Assembly: GCA_030247855.1 (NCBI GenBank) | Contig: JAPDRN010000003.1 | Span: 496,001 to 560,000 of the forward strand | Origin: Knufia peltigerae | Taxonomy: Eukaryota > Ascomycota > Eurotiomycetes > Chaetothyriales > Trichomeriaceae | DNA: 64,000 bases | Direction of reading: 5' to 3' | Part shown: positions 12,191-23,346 of the stretch, one piece after another | Position numbering within the stretch: position 1 is the first letter of the stretch | Layout of the letters: each line of letters opens with the position of its first letter | Notes under the pieces: model-generated | The model's database searches: none | What the model saw: only the letters and a program-made list of their open reading frames with translations | Told to the model about the DNA's origin: nothing | Program-made: the position numbers and the translations under genes

Positions 12191-13709
12191 ATGATCTCCC
12201 GACTACAGGAAGAGCCGGAGGATGTCTTTGATCCCAAGGTTGTCACCATGGCCCCTTCGCATGCTTCCTCTCTGACTAACAATATGTCCAGATACACCTG
12301 GCATGCGAGCTTCCAACAAAATCATTCACTTTCGAAGATCTGAACCTACAACCGTCCGCTACAAGTACAAACATCGCGGCTACTCTACCATTTCCGATCC
12401 TTTCAGCAGAGGGAGTCCGGGCCTACAGACGCTCTCTATTCACAACAAAAGTTCTTCACAACTGTGCCGGAAGACCGGGCCCTGCCACCCTGACTCTTCG
12501 CAATGCCGCAGAATACTCGACCTTTATTAAACAATTCTGGACGCACCCCGAGACAACCCGACTGTTGTCAGAGGCAGCCGGAGTTCCCCTCCGGATCGTG
12601 ATGCAAACTGAGATAGGCCACACAAACATCCAGACCAAGGGCGGTACCATTGAAGAAATGGTCTCTGAGCTCAGCGTCGAGCCACAAACCACAAAGGTGC
12701 CGTTAACGGACGAAGATCGTGCTTACGACCCTCTTCAAGCTTCTACCATCATTCCCTGGCAGTTGGTTTCCCCTATTTTTCTATTCTACACGCACACTCC
12801 TGACAACTAACACTTGGAATTTTTCAAGTTATGACTCCTATCCCTATGTCTGTGTCATTATGCTCAGCGACACGGAAGGCATGCTCGGCGGTGAAACATA
12901 CATCAAGACTGGCGACGGTGTACCCATGAAGGTGATGCTCACTCACACACTCTCTCTCTTACACTTAAATACCTATCCCCATCCAGTGCTCGTCCGTCCT
13001 GATATACTTACTTTCCAAACAGGTCGAAGGCCCAACTCTAGGCTACGGCGTGATCCTGCAGGGCGGCCAAGTCGAACACCTCGCCGCTCGTTGCATCGGT
13101 GTCACCGAACGCATCTCGACCATCACGTCCTTTTGCGCCGACGTCCCCCAGGTCTACGATTCGAGCCACATCACCAACGTTCGGTTCTACAGCGACCGGC
13201 CCGTGCTGTACAAGCAGTGGACGCAGTTCCGCCTCGAGAAGATGAAACGTGAGATCGAAACACTTCTGGACGAGGTCTCGACCAGCCCGACGCTCCACGA
13301 CGTCCGGCGCGTCCACGACTTCGCGGCCGACCAGGTGGCGTACATCAAGCGGACGGCGCACCAGCTGATCCCCCACGAGGACATCGCCAACGTGTTTGAG
13401 ACCTTTGGAGGGCCCGCCATCCGCGACGCGAGGAACATGTGGGCGCGAGCCGAGACGCGACCGGACTTCCGGGAGCGGGTCGCCTCGGTGACGCCGAGGA
13501 CCTGGATGCCCGGGAGTGACCTGTGGATCGACCTCGTCGACACCAAGATGGCCATCGAAGCGGGAAAGACTATCGAGTCGCAGCGCGGACGGTTCAAGTG
13601 GACCAGGGACCGACCGTTCCTCATGGGCGACGAACTCTTGCGGCAAGGGTTGCCCGAGGTGTTTTTGTCCTGGCTTCACGCGACGGGTTTGCCTGTCACG
13701 GTCGAATGA
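12191..13709 (+). CDS. Fungal 2-oxoglutarate/Fe(II) oxygenase-like protein
   Basis: 435 aa from four exons: 12191-12238, 12292-12761, 12829-12931 and 13023-13709, all phase-consistent. The splice at 12761/12829 rebuilds WHYDSYPYVCVIMLSD, which supplies the HxD iron ligands. A GGET strand follows, then GPTLGYGVILQGGQVEHLA with the likely distal His, and RISTITSF. This pattern belongs to a family of uncharacterised fungal proteins annotated as Fe2OG-dioxygenase-like. The C-terminal half is Arg-rich and helical, without a known domain. The start (MISRLQEEPEDVFDPK|IHLAC) fits the family, whose N-terminus usually has FDPKxHL. Substrate unknown; probably cytosolic, as no targeting signal is seen. 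Confidence 0.75.
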
Positions 13710-14110
13710 ATCATGTCTCTTTTCTTGACGAGTCTACTTGCTCAGGGACTCATTGATTGACTGTTCTTCGGATTCTTCGAAGGGTTGGGGATCATTCCGA
13801 GTTCTTTCAGTTTCGAATCACGGAGGAAGAGCGTTCTTGACTTTAGGTAACATTTGACGACTTTATGTCTATGATAGATTTGTGACCTGGTAGATTGAGA
13901 TTTTTTGGTCGACATGGTCAATTTTTCACGAAATTTCTGTCAAAACCTCATTACATTCCATTTCATTCTTGGACCCCACAAGTGCTGTAACAGACAAGAA
14001 TGGCTTCAATGCGGTAGAGATCTATCAAGCAGAACAAAACCATGTGACAGCGATTGTTTTACATAGAGGGAATGATGAATACTGGTACAGGCTTCTTCCT
14101 ATCTACCACT
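13710..14110. other. Convergent 3' intergenic region
   Basis: 400 bp between the 3' ends of the oxygenase-like gene (+) and the uL2m gene (-). AT-richer than the flanks; it should hold both polyadenylation regions. No gene seen. Confidence 0.5.
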
Positions 14111-15452
14111 TCAAGCATGACCTCTCCGCCGCTTTCCTTGGTTCCGAGGCCGTGGTGTGACAACCATGTGGTTGATCTTCTTTCTCGGTCGAGTTTTGAA
14201 TCCAGATTTGGCCTTTTGGTGACGAGAGGAGTTAGTAGTGAACATCAACAAGCGGAACGTGTAGTTCAGGTAGGATCATCAAACATACCGGAATACCCCA
14301 AGGACTGACGGGGATACGATTACCCTTGGACTTTCCTCGACCACCTCCGTGGGCGTGATCAGCCGCGTTCATGGCCACACCTCGAACGGTCGGACGGATA
14401 CCGAGCCACCGAGACCGCCCTGCTTTTCCCAACTGTCTGTACTTGAAGTTGACGTTGCTCGCGACGCCGATCGTGGCGACGGCTTCCTTGTCAATGAGGC
14501 GAACCTCACCGCTGGCAAGGCGGACGGTCACGTAGTTGGCCACTTTTTCGAACCTCTTCAACTGCGCCGGAGTCAAAGAGTCCATGAGTTGGTCGGGCGT
14601 CAAGGAGGTCATGTCCATGCTGCTGGTTTCACCGATGAGCTTGATCATTTCCTTTTGCACGCTGTCTTCGCCCTTGCCGATGATGACTCCGTGTGTGCCG
14701 GCACTGCGACAAATTTTTGCGACCGAGTCCTTCGACGGGCAAATGTTGAAGATGGGCGTTCCCACTGGGATCATTCCAAGCTTCAAGCAATTACCTTTCC
14801 ACGCCGTTTTCGAAGCAACCACACCCAGATCTGTCGTGCCACCCATCTCTTTGATCAATTCTTCTGGGAGACCGCTTCGATAACTCTCGACGATATCGCC
14901 GGCCCGTAGACCCTCGGCCGCCAGGATGTATGTCCGTTCGTTCGACTTCAGATTTCTCACTAGAGCGATATGGGCCGTGCGGTTTGGATCGTGTTCGATA
15001 CGCTCGACAAGGTGTTTCCCGCCCTGCTGTCGCATGAAATCCACGGTTCTGATCCTTCGCTTGTGACCACCGCCACGGTGCCGGACCACGACGTGACCGG
15101 TGTTGTTTCTCCCTCCTCGTGCATGGCCCTTTTTCGGGGCTGTAAGTGAAAACCAAGGACGGCCTCTCCACAGGTGATCATTCAAGGGTCTGACCAAGTG
15201 ACGAATACCTGGGGTTCGAGGAGTGTATCGTCGGAGCTTGACTTCCTCCTTTGCGGAGCCAATACGGTCATCGGGCTCGGCTAGTGAGGAGCTCGTAAAG
15301 GCGCCGTCTAGATCTGATGTACTCGGGTGCACTGGGTCGACAACTTGCGCGTATGATCTGCGCAGAGCAGGCTTCGCAAAGCTACATGCCCTGCACAGAG
15401 TGCGAATTGGCACCCGGGGTTGGAGCATTGTCTTCTGAGGGTAACACCCCAA
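14111..15452 (-). CDS. RML2: Mitochondrial large-subunit ribosomal protein uL2m
   Basis: Component of the mitoribosome large subunit near the peptidyl-transferase centre. Exons 15452-14289 and 14212-14111 give 421 aa (413 if the second ATG at 15428 is used; MLQPRVPIRTLCRACSFAK is the better mitochondrial presequence). The body has uL2 hallmarks: GRNNTGHVVVRHRGGGHKRR, the SH3-like barrel (VERIEHDPNRTAHIALV), GNCLKLGMIPVGT and the catalytic-loop region RGVAMNAADHAHGGGRGKSKG. The short last exon is certain: splicing PWGIP to AKSGFKTRPRKK restores the conserved uL2 tail and a basic C-terminus ending RRRGHA. An ORF read through the intron ends in an unrelated tail. Confidence 0.95.
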
Positions 15453-15810
15453 ACGGAGGGTGGGAAAGTTGCAAAATAACAGCTCAATTCAAGTTCAGGT
15501 TCATTGGACCCCGATGCCACCTCATCCCCTGCTGTAGAAGCAGAGCAAAGTTCAATGGTGTAGAAGATGGCTTCTCCCACTGCGAAGCTCCAAATTTCGC
15601 AGTTTACATCTGAGAACAGAATAAACCAATCGGCTAACTTGCTCTCTGAGAGAGATGAGAGGCATCCAAGGGCTGGTGAATGACTAAGCTGTTGACCGCG
15701 ACTCCAGTTCACTTCATGATCAATATTCCTACTAATTGAGGCACGTCTCATCTTCCTGCTCATTCTGTTGTTCTTAATGATTCAACCTTGATCATAGGTT
15801 GGTAGTTGCC
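15453..15810. promoter_or_regulatory. Bidirectional promoter between uL2m and CCCH genes
   Basis: 358 bp between two divergent starts. Must carry both promoters. No named element is recognisable; overlapping short ORFs lack domain content. Confidence 0.45.
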
Positions 15811-16954
15811 ATGGCCTCATCAGCGCAGACGTGGATGAAAGGATCTCAAGGTCCGTAGTGCTGACCACGAATTTGACATGACCGATCTAACCCTCTCAGA
15901 TGGGTGTGACTATAGCAATTCAGCGCAGATGAACCCTGTCCCAGAGCATGATGTCGAAGGACATTCAACAATGTATTCAAAGAGCTGTCAATTGCATATG
16001 GAATCATCCTATCAAGATATTGCCCACCCCTACCAAGAACCCTCCACCTCTCTTGCAGCATTCAACCGGGCATCAAAGGCCGTCATGCAGACCCTTTCCT
16101 GGCCGGAGAGCAAATTTCTCAAATGGGCCAAAAGTGATGTTGACAAGGCAGTAGCTGCAGCAGAAGAAGACCTTGCCTTTCTCGACCATGTCTCACAACA
16201 ATCAGTGACGTCAAACGGCGCTCAAGATACCTTCGAAGCGAGTATGGAAAATGGTTTGTCAATCCATCCAAAGTCATCGAGCACTCTCAAGTCTTCACAG
16301 GTCGTGTATCAGAACAGAATTCGGAAACGTTGGACGAGTTTGAGACAGACGACAACGACGTCTTGTGTCAGCGATACACCTCTACCGGTAATAGACTCAC
16401 CATTGCAAAGCTGGCTGACGCAATTAGCGCATTTGATGCTGACATATTCAGGCTCATGCCCTTTCGGAAGCAAATGCCGTTTCGGCCGTCATGATGCTAA
16501 CAAGATTGCAATTTGCCCTTCTGTCCTTCGTGGTATTGAGTGTGTTGCTAGTGATAAGTGTGGATTGAGTCACAATGCTTCGCCAGAACGGACACCCTAC
16601 TGCGTCTTCCATCTGAAGTCCAGCTGCAATCGCGAAGGATGTCCGTATATCCATTCTGCTGTTGATCCGGACGCGTTTGTATGCACTGATTTTGCGCTGA
16701 TGGGCTATTGCCAAAATGGCTCAGCCTGCAAATTCCTCCACCTTCGACATTGTCCGGATTATTCTAATTCTGGTCACTGCACAAAGGCACGATGCTATCT
16801 ACCCCATGTTGACATGAACAGTCAGAGGGTTAAGCAAGCCTCAACTTCTGACTCGCTCGATGCAATGACACCAACATGGCATGAGAAGTTGGTTCGAGGT
16901 AGTGTGAGTGGTCAAGGCGGGTTCATCCAACAGAAGGACTTCATCCCCTTGTAG
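15811..16954 (+). CDS. CCCH zinc-finger protein of the ZC3H3/Red5 type
   Basis: 327 aa from four exons: 15811-15850, 15900-16253, 16301-16387 and 16452-16954. The two inner introns shift frame and are needed to read into LCQRYTSTGSCPFGSKC, the first of five consecutive CCCH fingers filling the C-terminal half (CPFGSKCRFGRH, CVASDKCGLSH, CNREGCPYIH, CQNGSACKFLH, CTKARCYLPH). Five tandem fingers with this spacing resemble metazoan ZC3H3 and fission-yeast Red5, nuclear factors linking polyadenylated RNA to the exosome; that assignment is from family memory. I prefer the ATG at 15811 (good context, intron with GCTGAC branch site) over the one at 15878, which lies inside that intron. The last residues are QQKDFIPL. 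Confidence 0.8.
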
Positions 16955-19283
16955 GTCAGTCACCTTCAGTAAGCGTGACAAAGTTCTGTTTCTGCTCCCT
17001 CCTGCATATGAGGCACTTTGGCAAATGGACGGGGCCTTTTGTGTAATGGATGTGAAGGTGTATCGGATGAAGGCTCGGAGTATCAGGAGAGGGAAGGATG
17101 CGTCGCCATCATTGCAGGTGCCGGAACGTAGTTGGTGCGTATATGCGCCCTGCTTCGCTTAGAACTAGATTCAATGCCGATATTGCATTTTGCAAAGTCT
17201 GAGGCTTCTGATCGTTATAGCCGATGCTTCTAACCTTTTCGATCTGAATGAGAGCGTGATACGGAATAGGCCTATCAAGTTGTTAGTTGTCATGGTCAGC
17301 CTCACCTTTTGGGCAGCAAGGGGCTTGCAGTGTTTCAGGGGTGGAGGCCTATCCCAAGTTTCTCGTACGGAACCAGCCACCAGCAAGCCACAGCCATGGA
17401 CAGAAGGTACCGGCAAGGTCCAGGATGGTATGACTGGAGGCCCCATCGTAACTACGTCGCTTTGAAGGAAATTCTCATGATTGTTCAAGTCAGAGTTCGA
17501 AATAAGCCATCACATTGGACTAACCGTGCTGCGTCGACTCGAGCCATTGTATTTCCAGTGATTAGCCGGCCGTGTATTCTGGGAATTGGCTTAGATCAGA
17601 CGATGGTATCACCGGATGTGGTATGAAGCTACGGGCAGTTCTTGATTGGGAAAACTCGCTAGGCAGGAGGTGTCATCAGCCTAGAGAACCTGGTGCGGAT
17701 CGCCTGATACATCTCCCAGTCTTTTCACGCCCAAGCAATGAACGAGGACGTCAGACAGTACTCGCACGTAGTCGAATTGTCATATGGAGTCGGCGATCAT
17801 GATCCACGGGTCGACGGATACATATTTTGGTCGAAAAGTTGGGGACAAGCTGTAGGCGAGGATGTTTAGCTACAAACAGAGTGTGAAGTGCAAAGAAAAC
17901 AGTCCTTAGGCACGGGGTGAGAGGCCCGAGCCGTGCGGCGAGGACCGGTAATCGCAGCCTAAGAAGTCGCCTAGACTACTTACCCAGTTACTGAATGCAG
18001 TGGTTCTCCGTAGGCAAAGTAATGTTTACAAAGGAACAACATTTGGGAGCTACTCCGTACTCCATAATACTGTTGTTTTTCTCCTACATTTCATGGTCGC
18101 GTTTTCGCCCGCGATAAGCTGCTTGTTCAGTAACCATGAATGCGACCCAGCTTGTTTTACCTGGTGCCTACAGAGTACTGATTTCAAGGCAAATGACTCC
18201 GTTGGGCCTCTTGTGCAGGTGCCAGACCCCGTGGCCCCAAGACCCCCTGAGCTCGCCCTGTTTCTGTGCCTAAAGGAGACTACCTACGGAGTACTAGGAA
18301 CGATGATGGCCACATGAGACTTTTGAGAGTCCCCGGGCCACCGCCAAAGTCGTTTCCGATCCCTCTCGATCGCGAAGCGCAGTTTGTGGATGAGCAGGAA
18401 GCTGCAGGCCACTAGAGGAGGTCGCATACTGGGCGACCGCTGGGAGGAGTCGATGACAGCCAGTGTCGTCGCTTGACAGCTGCAGAGTTTGCGCAGCTCT
18501 GAATCCACAGCTGCAAACCTGCCCAAGCACTCACTACAGGCCATTGTAGAGCATCCAATGCCATCCTGGTCCAGTGACTGTCCCGCCAACCACCGCCTGT
18601 TGGCTCTCACTCTCCCGCTGCTTTTTGATCCCAGGCCTCCATTGCGGTCGCAGCTACGGCCATGGGCAGGGTAAGGGAGGGAGAGAGGCACGCACAGAGA
18701 GACAGAGACAAGACACAGAGGAGGAGCAGGTCTCACGACCGCTCACTCAATCACACTCTTCTCAAGTCTCGCGCCTCTCCACACCCAGCCAAAAAAAAGA
18801 AGTGCCCCTCAGCCAAACCTCTTCCCACTCGTCTTCCTCATCTACTCGTATCCTCTCCCTCCTCTCCTCCTCTCACCTGCCTCCGCCGACCGGGACGCGG
18901 GCCTTGGGTCTTTTTCTTGTCTGAGGCTCCCTTAATCCTTCCGTACGCGGGCGCCTCGGCCTGTACGGTATTGTATCGAAACCACCTACGCGCTTTCTCC
19001 TCGATACCCAGTACTAAAGACCCGGTCCATCTCCCTCTTCTCCCCTACCGTCTTATATCATCTACTTCTATCGTCCGGATCCTTTACCTTTCACTTTGAA
19101 ATCATTATGCTCACCCCTTCTTCTACTTCTGCCTTTACAACTACTTGAGAAATCCACCATTTCCCCTCCAAAGGGTTGACACCACCACTACCATTGTTCT
19201 TCCCCACCTTCTCTCACCGCCACTTGCCCAGTTCTCCGATACACTACGCACAGCAATTGCTTTCTCGACAAAATTCTCATTCC
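16955..19283. other. Long intergenic region and leader of the bZIP gene
   Basis: 2.3 kb with no gene I can support. 16955-18650 carries only short ORFs. Two copies of a recurrent motif lie in opposite orientation: TACTCCGTAC at 18051-18060 and TACGGAGTAC at 18285-18294. From about 18700 the plus strand becomes strongly CT-rich, as in a long fungal 5' UTR, up to the bZIP start. A 13-codon uORF sits at 19107-19148. Confidence 0.5.
19107..19148 (+). promoter_or_regulatory. Short upstream ORF in the bZIP leader
   Basis: ATG at 19107, 13 sense codons (MLTPSSTSAFTTT), then TGA at 19146-19148, ending 135 nt before the main start. No other ATG lies between it and 19284. If the transcript begins upstream, as the CT-rich leader suggests, it could tune translation of the bZIP factor, as uORFs do for GCN4/cpcA-type genes. 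The transcription start is not visible here. Confidence 0.4.
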
Positions 19284-21253
19284 ATGGCCATGCAATATTC
19301 ACAGCAGGGCTTCTATGACTTTGGCCCTCACTGGCCCGAGGACGTGAAGCCCGCCTTGACCGAAGACAATTCTTCTGTCCTGGACGACAGAGTCCTCGAC
19401 TCCTCTACCCCGGCCGACATGACAGCGGCTGCTCCCATTGACACTGGACATCTCGCCATGACTAAAGTGGAGGACGACTACGCAGGATCTACGCAAGTCT
19501 GGCAGGAAAGGCCTCAAGCTGTCGTGCATGCCGCCCGACACTACTCACAGCCTTCGATGTCCTTAGCCAACGTCAACACCTCGTTCTTTGCTCAACCGCC
19601 TTCTACTAACTGTGGTTCCGGATTCGCGCAGACCCCTTCCTGGCCACTCTCGGCACGTTCGGAGGCTAGCACTCCTACGCCATTTTTCTCAGCACAGGAC
19701 CAGTTCAGCCAGCAAGTCCAATATAACGGCGGCCCAGTCACGTTGTCTGGGTTCTCTCAACAGGATCCCTTGTCGGCAGTTTCCATGTCCCCGCAGTCGA
19801 GTCAAGGAGGATGGGCCTCGGCCACCTCCTCAAATGCCACGGTGCGCAGTCGCCGTCTGCGGCATCACAGGTACCGGGCTCCCTCGCCTGGACTGGTGGT
19901 CAGGTCAGATGGTATCAGGAAGAAGAACGCCAAGTTTGATATTCCCGCCGAACGGAATCTCGCCAACATCGACCTCCTTATTGCGTCGTGTGTGAATGAC
20001 GAGGATAAGAAAGAACTCAAGCAACAGAAACGTCTTCTCCGCAACCGTCAAGCTGCGTAAGTGCTCCCACTGTTGTTAGCGTCTGTCGACATACTGACCC
20101 ATATTGGTGTAGGCTTGATTCCCGTCAACGCAAGAAGACTCATACTGAGAAGCTGGAGCAAGAGAAGAAGATCTTCACGGACCAAAAGAATGAGATGGAA
20201 AATACAATCGCTCACCTCGAAGCATCTCTCCACCAAGAGAGAGAACAGTGGGCACGTCAACGCCAACAATGTGAACAATATATCCAGCGACTGCAGTATG
20301 AACGGGACGAGGCGATTAGGACCAAGACTCTCGATACCGCCGACCTTCGACGCCAGAACAACATTCTCAAGGATACTGTCAGAGAATTGGAAAGGCAACA
20401 GCATGTCAAAACCTTTTCGAACAGTGCTGCCGATGCCTTCACCAATGACTTTACCAACTTCCGAAGTTTGGACCTCGAAGACACATGGGAAAATGAATTC
20501 AGTCTGATCAACACAGAGGACCTGAAGATGGAAGAGAATGAGCCACTTCAGCGGCAAGCGACCCCACGTCCCCACACATCGACTCAGCCCTTGGAAGGCG
20601 ATAGTCTCGACGTCAAGGTCGATACCGGCTTCAGCTGGAATACTTTCTACATGTGCCTGCTTGCCGGTGCCTTCATCGTCTCTCAGACCGGCTCGCAAAC
20701 GACCAATGCAGCCTCAGCTGCTGTCATCACCCCTATCATGCCAGCCCTTGCTGACGACTATCGTGCCGAAGCTGGCAACGTTCTCAACGCAGTACTTGCT
20801 TCCGCTCCGGCCGGTGCACATGAAGCACTTCCATCTCGTCCAGCATCGACCATAGAACACAGCGACTATCAACAGGCAAGAGAGGCACAGTCCGACATGA
20901 TGTCTTCCACCGGACATGCTGCTGAGACTTCTTTGGACAGCTTGCACGCAACACTCACAACGCCATCACGTCATCAGCAGACCAGTGCCGCGTTCTCTCT
21001 ATCGGCCTCCTCCTACAACCATATCACCAACGGGGGCAGTGTCTTTGACGATGATGACAGTGACGATGTTGAGATTGTTGAAGTCAAACCTACTCGTCTT
21101 CAGCAATTGTTTGCCAACATGCGAGCTGAACAAGATGGTATTGACAGGATGGCGGGTATGAGCAGCAAAGCCTCCGAAAGGAGTGTCCTCCTTGACCGTG
21201 TCCCCGAGAAGGTCCTCCGGGACTTTCGGGAGATGATTGCTCGCGTGGAGTAA
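19284..21253 (+). CDS. bZIP transcription factor with a C-terminal hydrophobic segment
   Basis: 637 aa from exons 19284-20056 and 20113-21253; the 56-nt intron sits inside the basic region (RNRQAA|LDSRQRKK). The first ATG gives MAMQYSQQGFYDFG; reading further upstream needs a non-ATG start. Residues 1-200 are Gln/Ser-rich and likely activating. The basic region (QQKRLLRNRQAALDSRQRKK, about residues 245-265) carries the NxxAAxxSR core, followed by a long leucine-zipper coiled coil to about 365. Near residue 430, after FSWN, is an apolar stretch (TFYMCLLAGAFIVSQ), long enough to be a membrane segment or a conserved core. The C-terminus has an acidic patch (DDDDSDDVEIVEV). I do not know the specific orthologue. 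Confidence 0.85.
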
Positions 21254-22073
21254 GCTTAGGACTGAGTCTGGGCTTGACGCCAACCACAAATTGCACTTGT
21301 TCCCTATGTCTCCTTTTTTCGCGCTTCTTCAGCTCTGGACACCTGTCTTGAACAAGAATGATACTCGACCACCACAACAGAAACAACTACAAGATCATCG
21401 GCTCCAAGGCACAATTTCTTTACTCCTACCATAGTGGTTTTGTCTTTATTCGGTATTGGTTTGGGAGCTTGTTTTTTCTATATGAATTGAATGACCACTA
21501 CAAACGAATGGAATGGAAACTCTGGAATTTTTTTGGACTATCATAACGACCGTTACGAAACAGATGGAAATTGGGAACTCAGAACAGCACAGAATGGGGC
21601 AACAGGGCAATTCGGGACTGGCTAGGGCACGGTATGAACGACCAAGTATTGTTAAACAAGTTGTTTTGGATGATTTGAACAGAACTTGAAAATTAATTGG
21701 GGACCAGTCCGAAAGTATCTTTGCCATTTTTTTTGTTTTCCTTTTGAGCTAGCCTTGACGAACAAGAGCAATCTTTTCTGTCTTCATCACTGATATACAG
21801 AGATCTTTTCTTGTTGTCTTTTCAAAGTTGTGTGTGACTGAGTGTGGGTGTGCTCCTGAACAAAATGGGGCGAGGATGATAAGGTGGTGGGTGGGTTGGG
21901 CTTTGTTGCAAAGGTTACAGATTCCACGAGTTACAAGGGAGAAGAAGTTGCAACACAACTTGGGCTAGCCAGATTCACGATATCGACGATGTTTACCTGA
22001 CTTATGATCCATATGATATAGCATGACTACCTATGAATGACCTGAATGAATGAAATGGGATATATCGTTCTTG

Positions 22074-22104
<31 letters not shown>

Positions 22105-22622
22105 TAGCAGTATCATCTGTACTCCCTCACGCCCTCGTCCTGTCAATCGATCATGCCGGTGGACGCGCAAAATACAGAGGACGCCTGACTTCACCGTGCC
22201 CTCTTGGGTGCGGGCGGGTGTGAAGATCAGGGGGGCGACTTGATGGGGGACGAGTGGCGATCCGACCGGCGCCCGCCAGGAATGAGACGCATGGTCAAGA
22301 CGGGCGGGAGGAAGGGCAAGGCAAACATGGTCGGCACTCAGCACCGGGGACTGGATCCGCTACATGGAGACGCTCAACACTCAAAAATGCCTGGGGGGAG
22401 GGCGGGTGCCTGGCTCCAGCAAATCCGACTGGAGAGAAGCAGTATATTGGCCGTCAACAGGCCGTCAACATGGACGGGGAAAAAAGGTAGAGACAGAACC
22501 ACTTGATGTTCGCATTCAAACGACTATCCGGGAATGAGGAGTCGGCATTAGCAGACGGGAAACGTCAAAGCGACCAATATCCAAGTAGATGCTTATCCCG
22601 TGTTGTGATGATCGTGCGATGA
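21254..22622. other. Intergenic region with a TCA microsatellite
   Basis: 3' flank of the bZIP gene and 3' flank of the small membrane protein gene. Contains a (TCA)n run of nearly ten copies at 22074-22102. No other gene is supported. Confidence 0.5.
22074..22102. repeat. (TCA)n microsatellite
   Basis: Uninterrupted TCA trinucleotide run of 29 bp in non-coding DNA between the bZIP gene and the 75-aa membrane protein gene. Confidence 0.95.
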
Positions 22623-22928
22623 TCAAGCGTGCAAAGAAGCCCATTTCTCATACTCCGTATTGTGACCAGTATTCTTACTCGTAGAGAAAGGAGCGGCAAA
22701 GACACAGACCACGACAACGACGGCCACTTGGAGGAAACCCACCCAGAAGAAGACAACTCCACTCCAAAATAATGACGCCCTATCCCCCAAGGACTCCAAA
22801 GCTCGAGGAAAGCAATCGAAATGTTGCTCCTGTAAGAGAAATGATGGGCATGGCATGAGCGGCTTGTCCCTGCGTCATGCATGTGGATTCGCAGAAGGGA
22901 GACTGACCAAGACTGCGGCCGTTATCAT
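22623..22928 (-). CDS. Small single-span membrane protein, 75 aa, spliced
   Basis: Predicted from splice signals, not from homology. Exon 1, 22928-22908, encodes MITAAVL; the intron 22830-22907 starts GTCAGT and ends TTCTCTTACAG; exon 2 is 22829-22623. Both junctions are phase 0. The protein reads EQHFDCFPRALESLGDRAS, then a strong membrane segment (WSGVVFFWVGFLQVAVVVVV and CVFAAPF), then a polar tail ending EKWASLHA. I do not recognise the family. An alternative start inside the intron, at 22856, would give a 77-aa protein with the same membrane segment. The minus strand around it has a plausible leader. Confidence 0.45.
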
Positions 22929-23346
22929 CACCAGACCGGACAGACAGGATGGATCAAGTTGTCCGCCTCCCTGAGGTCGCGTCGAGACTGACCATCGATC
23001 AAGCTCATTTGATGTGTACGCCAAGACTCGTCAATGTAAATCTCATGAGCTCATGAGCCAGGAGCAAGAAAACAATGTATGCCCAACTTAAGGCTGGAAA
23101 TGAGTCAAAGATTCGTCCCAGGCCTGCTTGACCGCCTCGTTCAACGCGCGTATCCTTGTTGCCTGGACACATCGATTCGTATCCCGCAAAGGCTTTCGAA
23201 GCCGACCTGAGAGTAGCCAATACGATATGTGGTGGAGGGCTTGTGTAGACCACGGGCCGGGCTCAATGAGACATGGCGGGCGACCAGTAGCGATCACCAA
23301 GCAAGACTCGCTTAAAGAGACATTTCTGCTGGAGGATTTTCCGGCC
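22929..23346. other. Intergenic region between the small membrane protein and Sel1 genes
   Basis: 418 bp serving as 3' flank of the Sel1 gene and promoter of the small membrane protein gene (both minus strand). No domain-bearing ORF. Confidence 0.4.

Noticed and set aside
13038..13679. 213-aa minus-strand ORF
   Set aside because: Antisense to the last exon of the oxygenase-like gene, which carries the family's C-terminal sequence.
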